Assembly (NCBI GenBank): GCA_041557595.1
Contig: JBFFGE010000023.1
Span: 1-33,871, forward strand
Origin: JAOTYV01 sp041557595
GTDB taxonomy: Bacteria > Pseudomonadota > Alphaproteobacteria > UBA8366
Length of the DNA stretch: 33,871 nucleotides
Direction: 5' to 3'
Shown here: positions 25,802 to 33,871 of the stretch, in pieces
Numbering within the stretch: position 1 is the first letter of the stretch
How the letters are laid out: each line of letters opens with the position of its first letter
Program-made: the position numbers and the translations under genes
Notes under the pieces: generated by a model
Told to the model about the DNA's origin: nothing
Seen by the model: only the letters and a program-made list of their open reading frames with translations
Database searches by the model: none

Positions 25802-26686
25802 ATGCCCAGCCTCAAGGAACTGCGAAACCGCATTGGCACCGTCAAGTCGACGCAGCGGATCACATCGGCCATGAAAATGGTGGCGGCGGCCAAGCTGCGC
25901 CGCGCGCAGGAAATGGCGACCGCGGCCCGGCCCTACGCCGAACGCATGGAGCGCATGCTCGGATCGCTGGCGTCGGCGGGCGGGGCGGGGTCCACGCCGT
26001 TGCTGTCGGGTACCGGCAAGGACGAAACCCACCTTCTGGTGATGGTGTCGTCCGACCGCGGCCTGTGTGCCGGCTTCAACATCAATGTCATGCGGCAAAT
26101 GCGGCGGGACATCAGTGCCCTGCAGGCGAATGGCAAGACGGTGAAGCTGATTTGCGTCGGGCGCAAAGGCGTCGCGCTGGTCAAACGGGAATTTCCGAAA
26201 ATGCTGGTCGGCGAATTCGAGGAAATCTCGAAACCGGTCCCGAATTACGACGCGGCGGCGATGATTGCCGAGCGGATTACGGAGATGTTCGAGGCCGGCG
26301 AATTCGATGTCTGCACCGTCGTATACAACAAATTCGTCTCGGCGATGACCCAGATCGTCACGCCGCAGCAGGTCATTCCCTTTGCCGCGCCGGAGCCGGC
26401 GGAAGGTGCGGCGGCGGCATCGGACGGCGATGCCTCCTACGAGTACGAGCCCTCGGAAGAAGATATTTTGGCGGAGCTGCTGCCGCGAAACCTTTCGGTG
26501 CAGTTCTTCCGGTCGTTGCTGGAGTCCTTTGCTTCCGAACAGGGCGCGCGCATGACGGCAATGGACAACGCAACCCGCAATGCGGGCGATATGATCAACA
26601 AGCTAACGCTGAACTATAACCGCACGCGTCAGGCCTTCATCACGAAGGAACTGATCGAGATTATCTCGGGCGCGGAAGCGCTCTAG
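25802..26686 (+). CDS. atpG: F1 ATP synthase gamma subunit
   Basis: The rotor shaft of F1, 294 residues. Long N- and C-terminal helices form the coiled coil: MPSLKELRNRIGTVKSTQRI with KMVAAAKLRRAQ at the start, and ARMTAMDNATRNAGDMI with NRTRQAFITKELIEI at the end. The central Rossmann-like domain has VSSDRGLCAGFN. A low-complexity acidic/Ala insertion (about residues 200-220, EPAEGAAAASDGDASYEYE) precedes the conserved LLPRNLSVQFF. It is probably a surface loop and adds a few residues relative to E. coli. The start has only a weak TAGG ribosome site; the gap to atpA is 28 bases. Confidence 0.97.
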   Translation: MPSLKELRNRIGTVKSTQRITSAMKMVAAAKLRRAQEMATAARPYAERMERMLGSLASAGGAGSTPLLSGTGKDETHLLVMVSSDRGLCAGFNINVMRQMRRDISALQANGKTVKLICVGRKGVALVKREFPKMLVGEFEEISKPVPNYDAAAMIAERITEMFEAGEFDVCTVVYNKFVSAMTQIVTPQQVIPFAAPEPAEGAAAASDGDASYEYEPSEEDILAELLPRNLSVQFFRSLLESFASEQGARMTAMDNATRNAGDMINKLTLNYNRTRQAFITKELIEIISGAEAL

Positions 26687-26712
26687 GGCGGCAATGTCGA
26701 AGGAGCGAAATC

Positions 26713-28134
<1,422 letters not shown>

Positions 28135-28154
28135 CACGGTAGGGAGAAGCGTCC

Positions 28155-28571
28155 GTGGCGGACAAGGTAAATTTCGAACTGGTCTCTCCTGAGCAGCTTT
28201 TGATGTCCCAGGAAGTCGACATGGTCGTCGTTCCGGGCGCCGAAGGCGATTTCGGCATCCTGGCCGACCATGCGCCGGTGATTTCGACCGTTCGGCCGGG
28301 TACGATCACGGTATTCGACGGCGGCGCGGCGAGTGCGCGCATTTTTGTCGCGGGAGGGTTCGCCGAAGTGACCGCCGAGCGTTGCACCGTGCTGGCCGAA
28401 AATGCCGAAGTGCTGGAAGAAATCGATCGGTCGAATGTGGAAAGCCAGCTTGCGGATCTGCGGGACGATCTTGGCCGCGCGACGGAAGATGCCGATCGGC
28501 AGAGGATGGCCGCGGCGATAGCGATCGCCGAGGCCAAGCTGGAAGCGCTGGACACGCAAATTTACGCGTAA
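28155..28571 (+). CDS. atpC: F1 ATP synthase epsilon subunit
   Basis: The 138-residue epsilon subunit, which couples F1 to the c-ring and can inhibit ATP hydrolysis. The N-terminal beta-sandwich carries KVNFELVSPEQLL and the family hallmark GAEGDFGILADHAPVISTVRPG. The C-terminal helical hairpin (LADLRDDLGRATEDADRQ onward) is the mobile inhibitory part. It starts at GTG 28155 with AGGGAG (28140-28145) upstream; no ATG is available at the conserved N-terminus. It is the last gene of the F1 operon and is followed at once by a terminator. Confidence 0.95.
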   Translation: MADKVNFELVSPEQLLMSQEVDMVVVPGAEGDFGILADHAPVISTVRPGTITVFDGGAASARIFVAGGFAEVTAERCTVLAENAEVLEEIDRSNVESQLADLRDDLGRATEDADRQRMAAAIAIAEAKLEALDTQIYA

Positions 28572-28596
28572 AGCCACGGTTCGGTGCGAAAGAAAC

Positions 28597-28619
28597 GGTC
28601 GCCGAAGGGCGGCCTTTTT
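28597..28619 (+). terminator. Rho-independent terminator of the atpHAGDC operon
   Basis: GGTCGCC (28597-28603) pairs with GGCGGCC (28608-28614) around a GAAG loop, including one G-U pair. TTTTT (28615-28619) follows directly, and an A-rich run precedes the stem. It lies 26 bases after the atpC stop. Confidence 0.85.
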
Positions 28620-28675
28620 CGTTCGTCCGTGTCGCTGGAGCAGCTAGCTTTGTAAAATCGATTAACCTGCCTAAA

Positions 28676-29467
28676 TTAGGCGGTCAGGTCCAGCAGGGAT
28701 CCCGGGTCGAGGGTGCCGCCCGAATTACCGCCGCCTGCTGGCCGGATGCCGGGTTGATTGGCGGCATTCGGATCCGAGCCGGGGCGCGTCGCCTCGGTAT
28801 CCTCGGTGCGTCGCTCCTTCCACTCGGCCTCTTCCGCGGCCTTTTGTTCGCGCAATTCCTGCCGCGCCTGGCGAATTTTTGCGTCGGCTTGCGCGGCGAC
28901 CTGCCGGTCCTGGGCTGACGGTTGCGACGGCGCCAGCGCGGCGCGTTTGACGGTTTCCAGCTTGCGGATCGTCGCTTCGGGATTGTTCGGAACTTCGCCG
29001 GTATCGATCTTCACTTCGCCGCCAACCGCATAAGAGCGTCCGTCGGGGCCGCGCTCGGTCTCGTAAGTGACCTGGCCGGCATGGGGACCGCCGGCCGCCT
29101 TGTGGGCCTGTTCGTGGGCGCGCACCTCCCGGTCCCGTTTCTTGAGGCGCTCCACTTCCTTGCGTTCCTCTTCGGTCAGACCGTCCGGACCTTTTTCTTC
29201 CGCGTCCTTCTTTTCGGCAACGGTGTTCCCGCTTTCGGCCTCCGAACCGGACGAGGTCTTGTCTTCGGATTCCTGGGCGGTGGATTGTCCGTTCAGGTCA
29301 ATCAGCGGCGTTGCGCTGCTGGCGCCCCGAACGGCGGCGGCGCCGGGCTCTTCCGCCTGTTGCGCGCGGCCGCCGGTCGTCCTGTCGGGGCCAACGGTTG
29401 GTTTGGCGGCGCCGGGGATAGGCGCGCCAGCCGGCGGAAAGATCGGATTTGCGGCCGAGATAATCAC
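28676..29467 (-). CDS. Putative metalloprotease of the SprA-related family (HExxH motif)
   Basis: A 263-residue protein with a disordered N-terminal third rich in Ala, Pro, Ser and acidic residues. A charged coiled-coil (LTEEERKEVERLKKRDREVR) leads into the core HEQAHKAAGG, followed by VTYETERGPDGRSYAVGGEV and a VPNNPEATIRK block, matching the SprA-related family (PF12118). H118-E119-x-x-H122 is a zinc-metalloprotease HExxH motif; the third ligand is not obvious and no activity is established for the family. The C-terminus is again low-complexity. The start is GTG 29467, with GAGGA about six bases upstream on its strand. No signal peptide is seen. It points towards the end of the atp operon, and a weak dyad (CCTAAATTAGG, 28670-28680) lies over its stop. 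Confidence 0.85.
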   Translation of the reverse strand: MIISAANPIFPPAGAPIPGAAKPTVGPDRTTGGRAQQAEEPGAAAVRGASSATPLIDLNGQSTAQESEDKTSSGSEAESGNTVAEKKDAEEKGPDGLTEEERKEVERLKKRDREVRAHEQAHKAAGGPHAGQVTYETERGPDGRSYAVGGEVKIDTGEVPNNPEATIRKLETVKRAALAPSQPSAQDRQVAAQADAKIRQARQELREQKAAEEAEWKERRTEDTEATRPGSDPNAANQPGIRPAGGGNSGGTLDPGSLLDLTA

Positions 29468-29608
29468 GAATGTCCTCGTAGATTACTCCAAGCGACGTCG
29501 TGTCTTCGTCGGATATCCCGCTCGAGCGTGCGACATCGCCGTTATTCAATTCATTCGGCTAATTTTGGCCGCGGCATGGTTAAGATTTTGTAACCGTCCG
29601 CGCGCGTT

Positions 29609-30106
29609 TCAGGGAGTTCGCGCGACCGCGGCGACCAAATCCCGAAATTCGTCGACCACCGCTCGGTAAAGATCTCTCTTAAAGGGGATAAGTCCCTCGA
29701 CGAGCGTGTCGATACCGGCCCAGCGCCAGTCGGAGAATTCCGGCTTGTGGGCATTGATATCGATATCGTCATCGGTGCCGGTGAAGCGCAGCGCGAACCA
29801 TCGCTGCGACTGCCCCCGGTAGCGGCCGCGCCAGATCTTTCCGGCGATTTCTTCCGGCAAATCGTAGCGCAGCCAATTCTGGCTCACGCCGATGATTTCG
29901 GCCTTGCGGGTCCCGGTCTCCTCCGCCAGCTCCCGAAGGGCGGCTTGCTCCGGCGTTTCTCCTGAATCGATGCCGCCCTGCGGCATTTGCCAATGGTCCC
30001 CCGGAACGTCGATGCGCTTGCCGACGAAGACGCCGCCGGCCGGATTGATCAGCATCAACCCCACGCAGGGCCGGTATTCCGGATGAGGCGCGTCGCGGCC
30101 GTTCAT
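29609..30106 (-). CDS. rppH: RNA pyrophosphohydrolase RppH (Nudix hydrolase)
   Basis: Removes pyrophosphate from the 5' end of triphosphorylated mRNAs, triggering RNase E-dependent decay; it may also act on dinucleoside polyphosphates. The 165-residue protein starts near the family signature YRPCVGLMLINPAGGVFVG. The Nudix box is complete at residues 44-66: G44, E50, R58-E59-L60 and E62-E63, with G65. The later WLRYDLPEE and GQSQRWFALRF blocks are typical of the RppH/IalA subfamily. ATG 30106 lies five bases after the stop of the deacetylase-like gene and has only a weak ribosome site, so coupling to that gene is likely. A 141-base gap separates its end from the SprA-like gene start; I see nothing certain in it. 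Confidence 0.94.
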   Translation of the reverse strand: MNGRDAPHPEYRPCVGLMLINPAGGVFVGKRIDVPGDHWQMPQGGIDSGETPEQAALRELAEETGTRKAEIIGVSQNWLRYDLPEEIAGKIWRGRYRGQSQRWFALRFTGTDDDIDINAHKPEFSDWRWAGIDTLVEGLIPFKRDLYRAVVDEFRDLVAAVARTP

Positions 30107-30111
30107 TTCGG

Positions 30112-31191
30112 CTATTTTCGATTCGTGACCGCCGCCGAAACCGGGGCAAGCACGAAGCCCTTGTCCGGCAGGCTGTCGAGCCAGCTGCGCAGAACGCGCA
30201 CGGTCAGCGGATAGGAATGCGCCGTGCCGACCGCAAATCCGCGTGCCTTGGCACGGGCCTCGAGCTTGCTCAAATTCTCCACGATCGAATCCTGAGCCGG
30301 TTCGCGGTCGAGAAACAAATAGTTGTCCGCCACCGGCAGGCCGATTTCGGTCGCGATTTTCTTTGTCTGGCCAAGCGGGTTTTCCCGCGTATCGACCAGC
30401 ATGAGGCCGCGCGCTTTGAGTTCCGACAGGATCGGCGTAAGGGCGCGCGGCTTCGTCGCAAACCCCGATCCCATATACACGGAAACACCGACATACCCGG
30501 TGACGCGGCTCAGGACCCACTCGAGTTGGCGGAGGTTCTGATCGATCGACACGCTGGTCAGCAAGGTATGAGGGCCGGGGTCGTTGCGCGGGAAGTCCAC
30601 CGGCTCCATGGGAAGATCGAGGAGGACTTCATGACCCTTGCGGCGGCTCGATTCGACCAGGGCGTCCAGGTTCTTTCCGAAGGGCGCGAAAGACAGCGAG
30701 ACGGGCCCCGGGAGGCTTTCAATCGCCAATTGCGTTTCGCGCGCGGAAATTCCCAATCCCATCAGAACGATCGCGATCCGGGGCCGTTTTTCGACCTGGC
30801 TGAACGGCCGGGCATAGACCCGCCATGCGGCGCGGCCATCTTTGCCGACGACGGGTAAGGGGCCGAGATCGGTTTTTTCCAGTAACCCGGGATCGGGGTG
30901 CGGGTGCAGCCCCGCCAACGCCGTGTCCGTCCGGGTGCTCGGCGCCGCAGGAGCGACCGGGGCGGCGGCGGAACCCTCGTCCGGCGATGGGGCTGCGGCG
31001 GTTTCGTCCGGGGTCGCCTCGCGGAATTTCGACAGGGCGATCGAGGCTCGCGGCGCGGTCCCGCGCGCCGCCGCTTCGGGATCGTAATTCAGGTAAAGCC
31101 AGGCCGCGCCGCCGATCAAGGTGGTAAGACACAGCACCCAGGCGAGCAACACCAGCGAGCCGAAGACACGCGACCCCCGGGGGCCGCGCAC
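30112..31191 (-). CDS. Divergent polysaccharide deacetylase-like protein (YibQ/DUF610)
   Basis: A 359-residue protein anchored by one N-terminal membrane helix (about 12-33), followed by an Ala/Pro-rich periplasmic linker and a NodB-like domain (about 135-355). Family blocks are LPGPVSLSFAPFGKNL, GHEVLLDLPMEPVDFP and VGVSVYMGSGF. Members usually have an Asp-Asp in the first strand (IDDLG-like); here the strand reads IAIVLMGLGIS, so both acidic residues are gone and deacetylase activity is doubtful. The family often sits beside envC and ctpA, as here, which suggests a cell-envelope role. The start is unclear: GTG 31191 has no ribosome site, whereas an in-frame CTG at 31257 follows AAGGG by nine bases and would add 22 residues. 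Confidence 0.85.
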   Translation of the reverse strand: MRGPRGSRVFGSLVLLAWVLCLTTLIGGAAWLYLNYDPEAAARGTAPRASIALSKFREATPDETAAAPSPDEGSAAAPVAPAAPSTRTDTALAGLHPHPDPGLLEKTDLGPLPVVGKDGRAAWRVYARPFSQVEKRPRIAIVLMGLGISARETQLAIESLPGPVSLSFAPFGKNLDALVESSRRKGHEVLLDLPMEPVDFPRNDPGPHTLLTSVSIDQNLRQLEWVLSRVTGYVGVSVYMGSGFATKPRALTPILSELKARGLMLVDTRENPLGQTKKIATEIGLPVADNYLFLDREPAQDSIVENLSKLEARAKARGFAVGTAHSYPLTVRVLRSWLDSLPDKGFVLAPVSAAVTNRK

Positions 31192-31269
31192 CGATGGCCT
31201 AACGGTTCCGGCGCTGCCGGAATCGTTGGCCTCTGATTTGCGGAACGGTATTTTCAGGGCGAAAGACCC

Positions 31270-32604
31270 TTAATTCACCATCCGACTTCGGAACATCGCG
31301 ATGCCGCGCAACAAATCCAGCGCGCGGGTAAGCTGAAAGTCTTCCGGCGTTGTTTTTGCCTTGGCATCCTCGGCCGTGACATTCGGCGTGCCTTCGGCGC
31401 CCGGCTTCGGCGTTTCTTCGGGCTTTGATTCCTCTTCGTTTTCAAGGGCCCCCCGAAGATCGCGCTCGGACCGCCGTGCCGCCGGCGTATCGACCGGGAC
31501 GAGGCGCGCCTGCTTGACTTCGATGTCCGGATCGATGCCCTTGGCCTGAATCGAGCGGCCGCTCGGCGTGTAGTACCGCTGCGTCGTCAACTTAATGGCG
31601 CCGTTGCGCCCGAGCGGGATGATCGTCTGGACCGATCCTTTCCCGAAGGTTTTCGTGCCGACAATGATCGCGCGCCGATGGTCCTGGAGCGCGCCGGCAA
31701 CGATTTCGGAAGCCGAGGCCGAGCCGCCGTTTATCATCACGATCAAGGGTTTGCCGTCGGTCAGGTCGCCGGACGTTGCATTGAATCGTTGTCCGGTATC
31801 CTCATGGCGTCCGCGCGTCGAGACGATTTCGCCCTGTTCGAGGAAACTGTCGCTCACCGTAATCGCCTGATCCAGGAGGCCGCCCGGATTGTTGCGAAGA
31901 TCGAGCACATAGCCCATCAACTCGTCGCCGAGTTTCTTCTTCAGCTTCTCGACCGCCCGTTTCAGTCCCTTGTCGGTCTGTTCGCTGAAACTGCTGATGC
32001 GAATATAGCCGATCTTGCCCTCCGGCCGGGACCGTACGCTTTGAATGCGGATGCGGTCGCGGACGATGGAAACGTCGAAGGGCTTCTTCGTGCCGCGGCG
32101 GATGGTGAGTTTGATGGCGCTCTTGATCGGGCCACGCATCTTGGTCACCGCCTCGCTCAGCGTGAGACCCTGGATTTGCTCCCCGTCGAGATGGGTAATC
32201 AGGTCGCCCGGCTTCAGGCCGGCCCGATCGGCGGGTGTGTCGTCGATCGGGGAGACCACTTTGACGTACCCTTTTTCCATGGTGACCTCGATCCCGAGGC
32301 CGCCGAACTCGCCCTTGGTCTGGACTTGCATGTCGCGAAACCGCCGCTTGTTGAGGAAGGCGGAGTGCGGATCCAGATGGGTAAGCATGCCGGTAATGGC
32401 CGCTTCGATGAGCTCTTCATCGGACTTTTCTTCGACATAATCCTTGCGGACACGCTCGAACACATTGCCGAACAGTTCGAGCATGCGATAGGTCTCGGGT
32501 TTATCGGGGGCTGCCAATCCGGTTGGCGCCGGGATCAGAAACAGGGCACTGACCAGTGCTCCAATCGCCACCGCGGTGAGCAGTTTGGGCATATCGCGCT
32601 TCAT
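31270..32604 (-). CDS. ctpA: Carboxy-terminal processing protease, S41 family (CtpA)
   Basis: A 444-residue periplasmic serine protease that trims or degrades envelope proteins. The N-terminus has a signal peptide or anchor (MKRDMPKLLTAVAIGALVSA). A PDZ domain (about residues 97-170) shows GGLGIEVTMEKGYVKVV and PADRAGLKPGDLI. The S41 domain has the Ser-Lys dyad S297 (GGSASASEIVAGAL) and K322 (TFGKGSVQ), with Q326, in the usual 25-residue spacing; the LRNNPGG block precedes them. A charged, low-complexity tail (about 385-425) ends the protein. Start ATG 32604 has AGAGGA upstream on its strand. It lies 75 bases after envC, matching the envC-ctpA pairing seen widely in proteobacteria. Confidence 0.95.
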   Translation of the reverse strand: MKRDMPKLLTAVAIGALVSALFLIPAPTGLAAPDKPETYRMLELFGNVFERVRKDYVEEKSDEELIEAAITGMLTHLDPHSAFLNKRRFRDMQVQTKGEFGGLGIEVTMEKGYVKVVSPIDDTPADRAGLKPGDLITHLDGEQIQGLTLSEAVTKMRGPIKSAIKLTIRRGTKKPFDVSIVRDRIRIQSVRSRPEGKIGYIRISSFSEQTDKGLKRAVEKLKKKLGDELMGYVLDLRNNPGGLLDQAITVSDSFLEQGEIVSTRGRHEDTGQRFNATSGDLTDGKPLIVMINGGSASASEIVAGALQDHRRAIIVGTKTFGKGSVQTIIPLGRNGAIKLTTQRYYTPSGRSIQAKGIDPDIEVKQARLVPVDTPAARRSERDLRGALENEEESKPEETPKPGAEGTPNVTAEDAKAKTTPEDFQLTRALDLLRGIAMFRSRMVN

Positions 32605-32679
32605 ACCAGCACGTTCCTCTCTAAGATACTCGTTCCAACTATTGCTCTCAAATTCCTGAAGCCGTGGAGCATACTCGGC

Positions 32680-33871
32680 TTATCCTCTCGCCTTGCTTGC
32701 AGACTGGGCAAACCACGGTTGCGGGTTGACCGGCTGCCCGCGGCGGCGAAGTTCGACATAGAGCTGTGGCGTTCCATTCTTCGATCGGGCCATTACACCG
32801 ACCGGCTCACCCGCGAGCAGCCACTGTCCGACGCTACCGTCAACCTGGGCAAGCCCAGCGAGCAAAGTATGATATCCGCCGTCATGCTCAATAATCAATA
32901 TTTGCCCATAACCGCGGAACGGACCCGCAAACACCACTCTGCCGTCATGTGGCGCAATAATTCGAGCCGCCGGTCTCGTTGCAATTGTGATACCTCTGGA
33001 AGTGTTACCATATCCTGTATTTTCGCCATAGCGCCGAGTTATTTGCCCGCGAGCGGGAAATGTGATCGGGCCGCGCCTCGGGAACGGCCGCAGCAGGGCG
33101 GGTTTCGGCACGGTCAGGCGCGCGGTTTGCTGCGGGGGTGGCGCGTTTCGCGGGGGTTGCGCATCCGGCGCGCGGCCCGCCAGTGGCGCGGTGCGCGGGG
33201 GCGGCGGCCGGTCTTCCTCGAGGCGTTGAAAAAGTTCCTTGAGATTGCGGGCCTCGCGGGCGAGTTTTTTCATTCTCAAGGTAATTCGGTATTTTTCCGT
33301 CTCGGTCTGCTTGAGCAGCGTCGCCTTTCGCGAAATCAGTTTTTCCAGTTGCTGCTTGAGCGACTGATGATCGCGCCCGGCATCCCGCAATTCCGCAAGT
33401 TGGCCGGCAAGCGCGGCGCGGGTTTCATTGAGTTCGGCGATTTCCTCCCGTAAATCGTTCGCCCGGCTCTGAATCGTGGGCAGCGTGGCCCGCAGCAACA
33501 TCGACCGGCGGACCACCTCGATCGGTTTCCCGTGCGATAACATCAGCGCCCGCGGCGGGTTGCGCGACAGACGTTCCAGAACGCTCAACGTAGCGGTCAA
33601 TTGGCGGCGGCGATGCAGCAGGGCTTCTTCGCGTGTCCGAACAGTCGCCTTGGTCTCCCGAAGGTCGGTTTCGAGCCGGGTCAGCCGCGCTTCGCCTTCA
33701 TGGGCGGCCCGCGCACCGGAGATGAGGCGGCCCCGCAGGGCGTCGAGTTCCTTGGCCAACGCCCGCGATTTCTGGTTGAGCGCGGCTTCGCGGCCCCGGG
33801 TCGCTTTGATCTCTTTCTCGAGCTTTTCCAGTTCGCCCCGGCTTTGGCTGGCGGCGGGTGTGGCCAGGCCC
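32680..33871 (-). CDS. envC: Murein hydrolase activator EnvC-like protein (5' end outside window)
   Basis: The frame is open to the right edge, so the N-terminus, including the expected signal peptide, is missing. The visible part opens with a long charged coiled coil (LEKLEKEIKATRGREAAL onward, more than 150 residues). A Pro-rich linker follows (RPPPPRTAPL), then a C-terminal LytM/M23 domain from about ITFPARGQITRRYG. In active M23 enzymes the first zinc motif is HRGIDI-like and the last is HLHFE-like; here they read SRGITIA and QLYVELR, so the zinc ligands are gone. That is expected of EnvC proteins, which activate cell-wall amidases at the septum rather than cut peptidoglycan themselves. 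It is transcribed towards ctpA. Confidence 0.9.
   Translation of the reverse strand, partial: GLATPAASQSRGELEKLEKEIKATRGREAALNQKSRALAKELDALRGRLISGARAAHEGEARLTRLETDLRETKATVRTREEALLHRRRQLTATLSVLERLSRNPPRALMLSHGKPIEVVRRSMLLRATLPTIQSRANDLREEIAELNETRAALAGQLAELRDAGRDHQSLKQQLEKLISRKATLLKQTETEKYRITLRMKKLAREARNLKELFQRLEEDRPPPPRTAPLAGRAPDAQPPRNAPPPQQTARLTVPKPALLRPFPRRGPITFPARGQITRRYGENTGYGNTSRGITIATRPAARIIAPHDGRVVFAGPFRGYGQILIIEHDGGYHTLLAGLAQVDGSVGQWLLAGEPVGVMARSKNGTPQLYVELRRRGQPVNPQPWFAQSASKARG

Noticed and set aside
28670..28680. CCTAAATTAGG palindrome at the end of the SprA-like gene, as a terminator
   Set aside because: The stem is short and A/T-rich with no U-tract on the gene's own strand; too weak to call.

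Overview
The window is a GC-rich, densely coding chromosomal segment of an alphaproteobacterium, most likely of a Rhodospirillales-like lineage. This rests on gene order and protein type: mdh-sucC-sucD-sucA-sucB with lpd close by, an F1-only atpHAGDC operon with no F0 genes beside it, a DUF484-xerC pair, and an envC-ctpA-divergent polysaccharide deacetylase-rppH run. I see no rRNA, tRNA, CRISPR array, insertion sequence or prophage. No stretch of more than 300 bases lacks a gene.

Layout. 1-6212 (+) is the least ordinary part. It holds an Fe(II)/2-oxoglutarate dioxygenase of the PhyH family, an unrecognised acidic protein, a homoserine-dehydrogenase-like protein with a C-terminal SAF domain, and a short-chain dehydrogenase broken by a one-base deletion that has also lost its catalytic lysine. 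An outer-membrane beta-barrel protein, the ATPase ZapE and a small membrane protein follow. 6348-14351 (+) is the TCA block: mdh closed by its own terminator, then sucC, sucD, sucA and sucB. SucB carries two lipoyl domains. A CoA-transferase on the minus strand (14365-15588) separates this block from lpd (15830-17233, +). lpd is followed in the same reading frame by a small two-helix membrane protein, then an MFS transporter.

18911-21234 (-) carries a transaldolase, a DUF484 protein and the XerC recombinase, divergent from priA (21312-23519, +). 23687-28571 (+) is the F1 ATP synthase operon, ended by a clear Rho-independent terminator. 28676 to the window edge (-) reads, in transcription order, envC (5' end outside the window), ctpA, a YibQ/DUF610 polysaccharide-deacetylase-like protein, rppH and a SprA-like HExxH putative metalloprotease.

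How the genes work together. Mdh, SucCD and the SucA-SucB-Lpd complex carry out consecutive TCA steps, and the F1 operon supplies the catalytic head of ATP synthase. EnvC, CtpA, ZapE and XerC concern cell-wall splitting, periplasmic proteolysis, division and chromosome dimer resolution. Most of the window is housekeeping. The observations most worth follow-up are the 117-3725 cluster with its decaying dehydrogenase, the double-lipoyl SucB, the Lpd/membrane-protein junction, and the deacetylase-like protein lacking its usual Asp-Asp motif. I found no convincing wholly new system.
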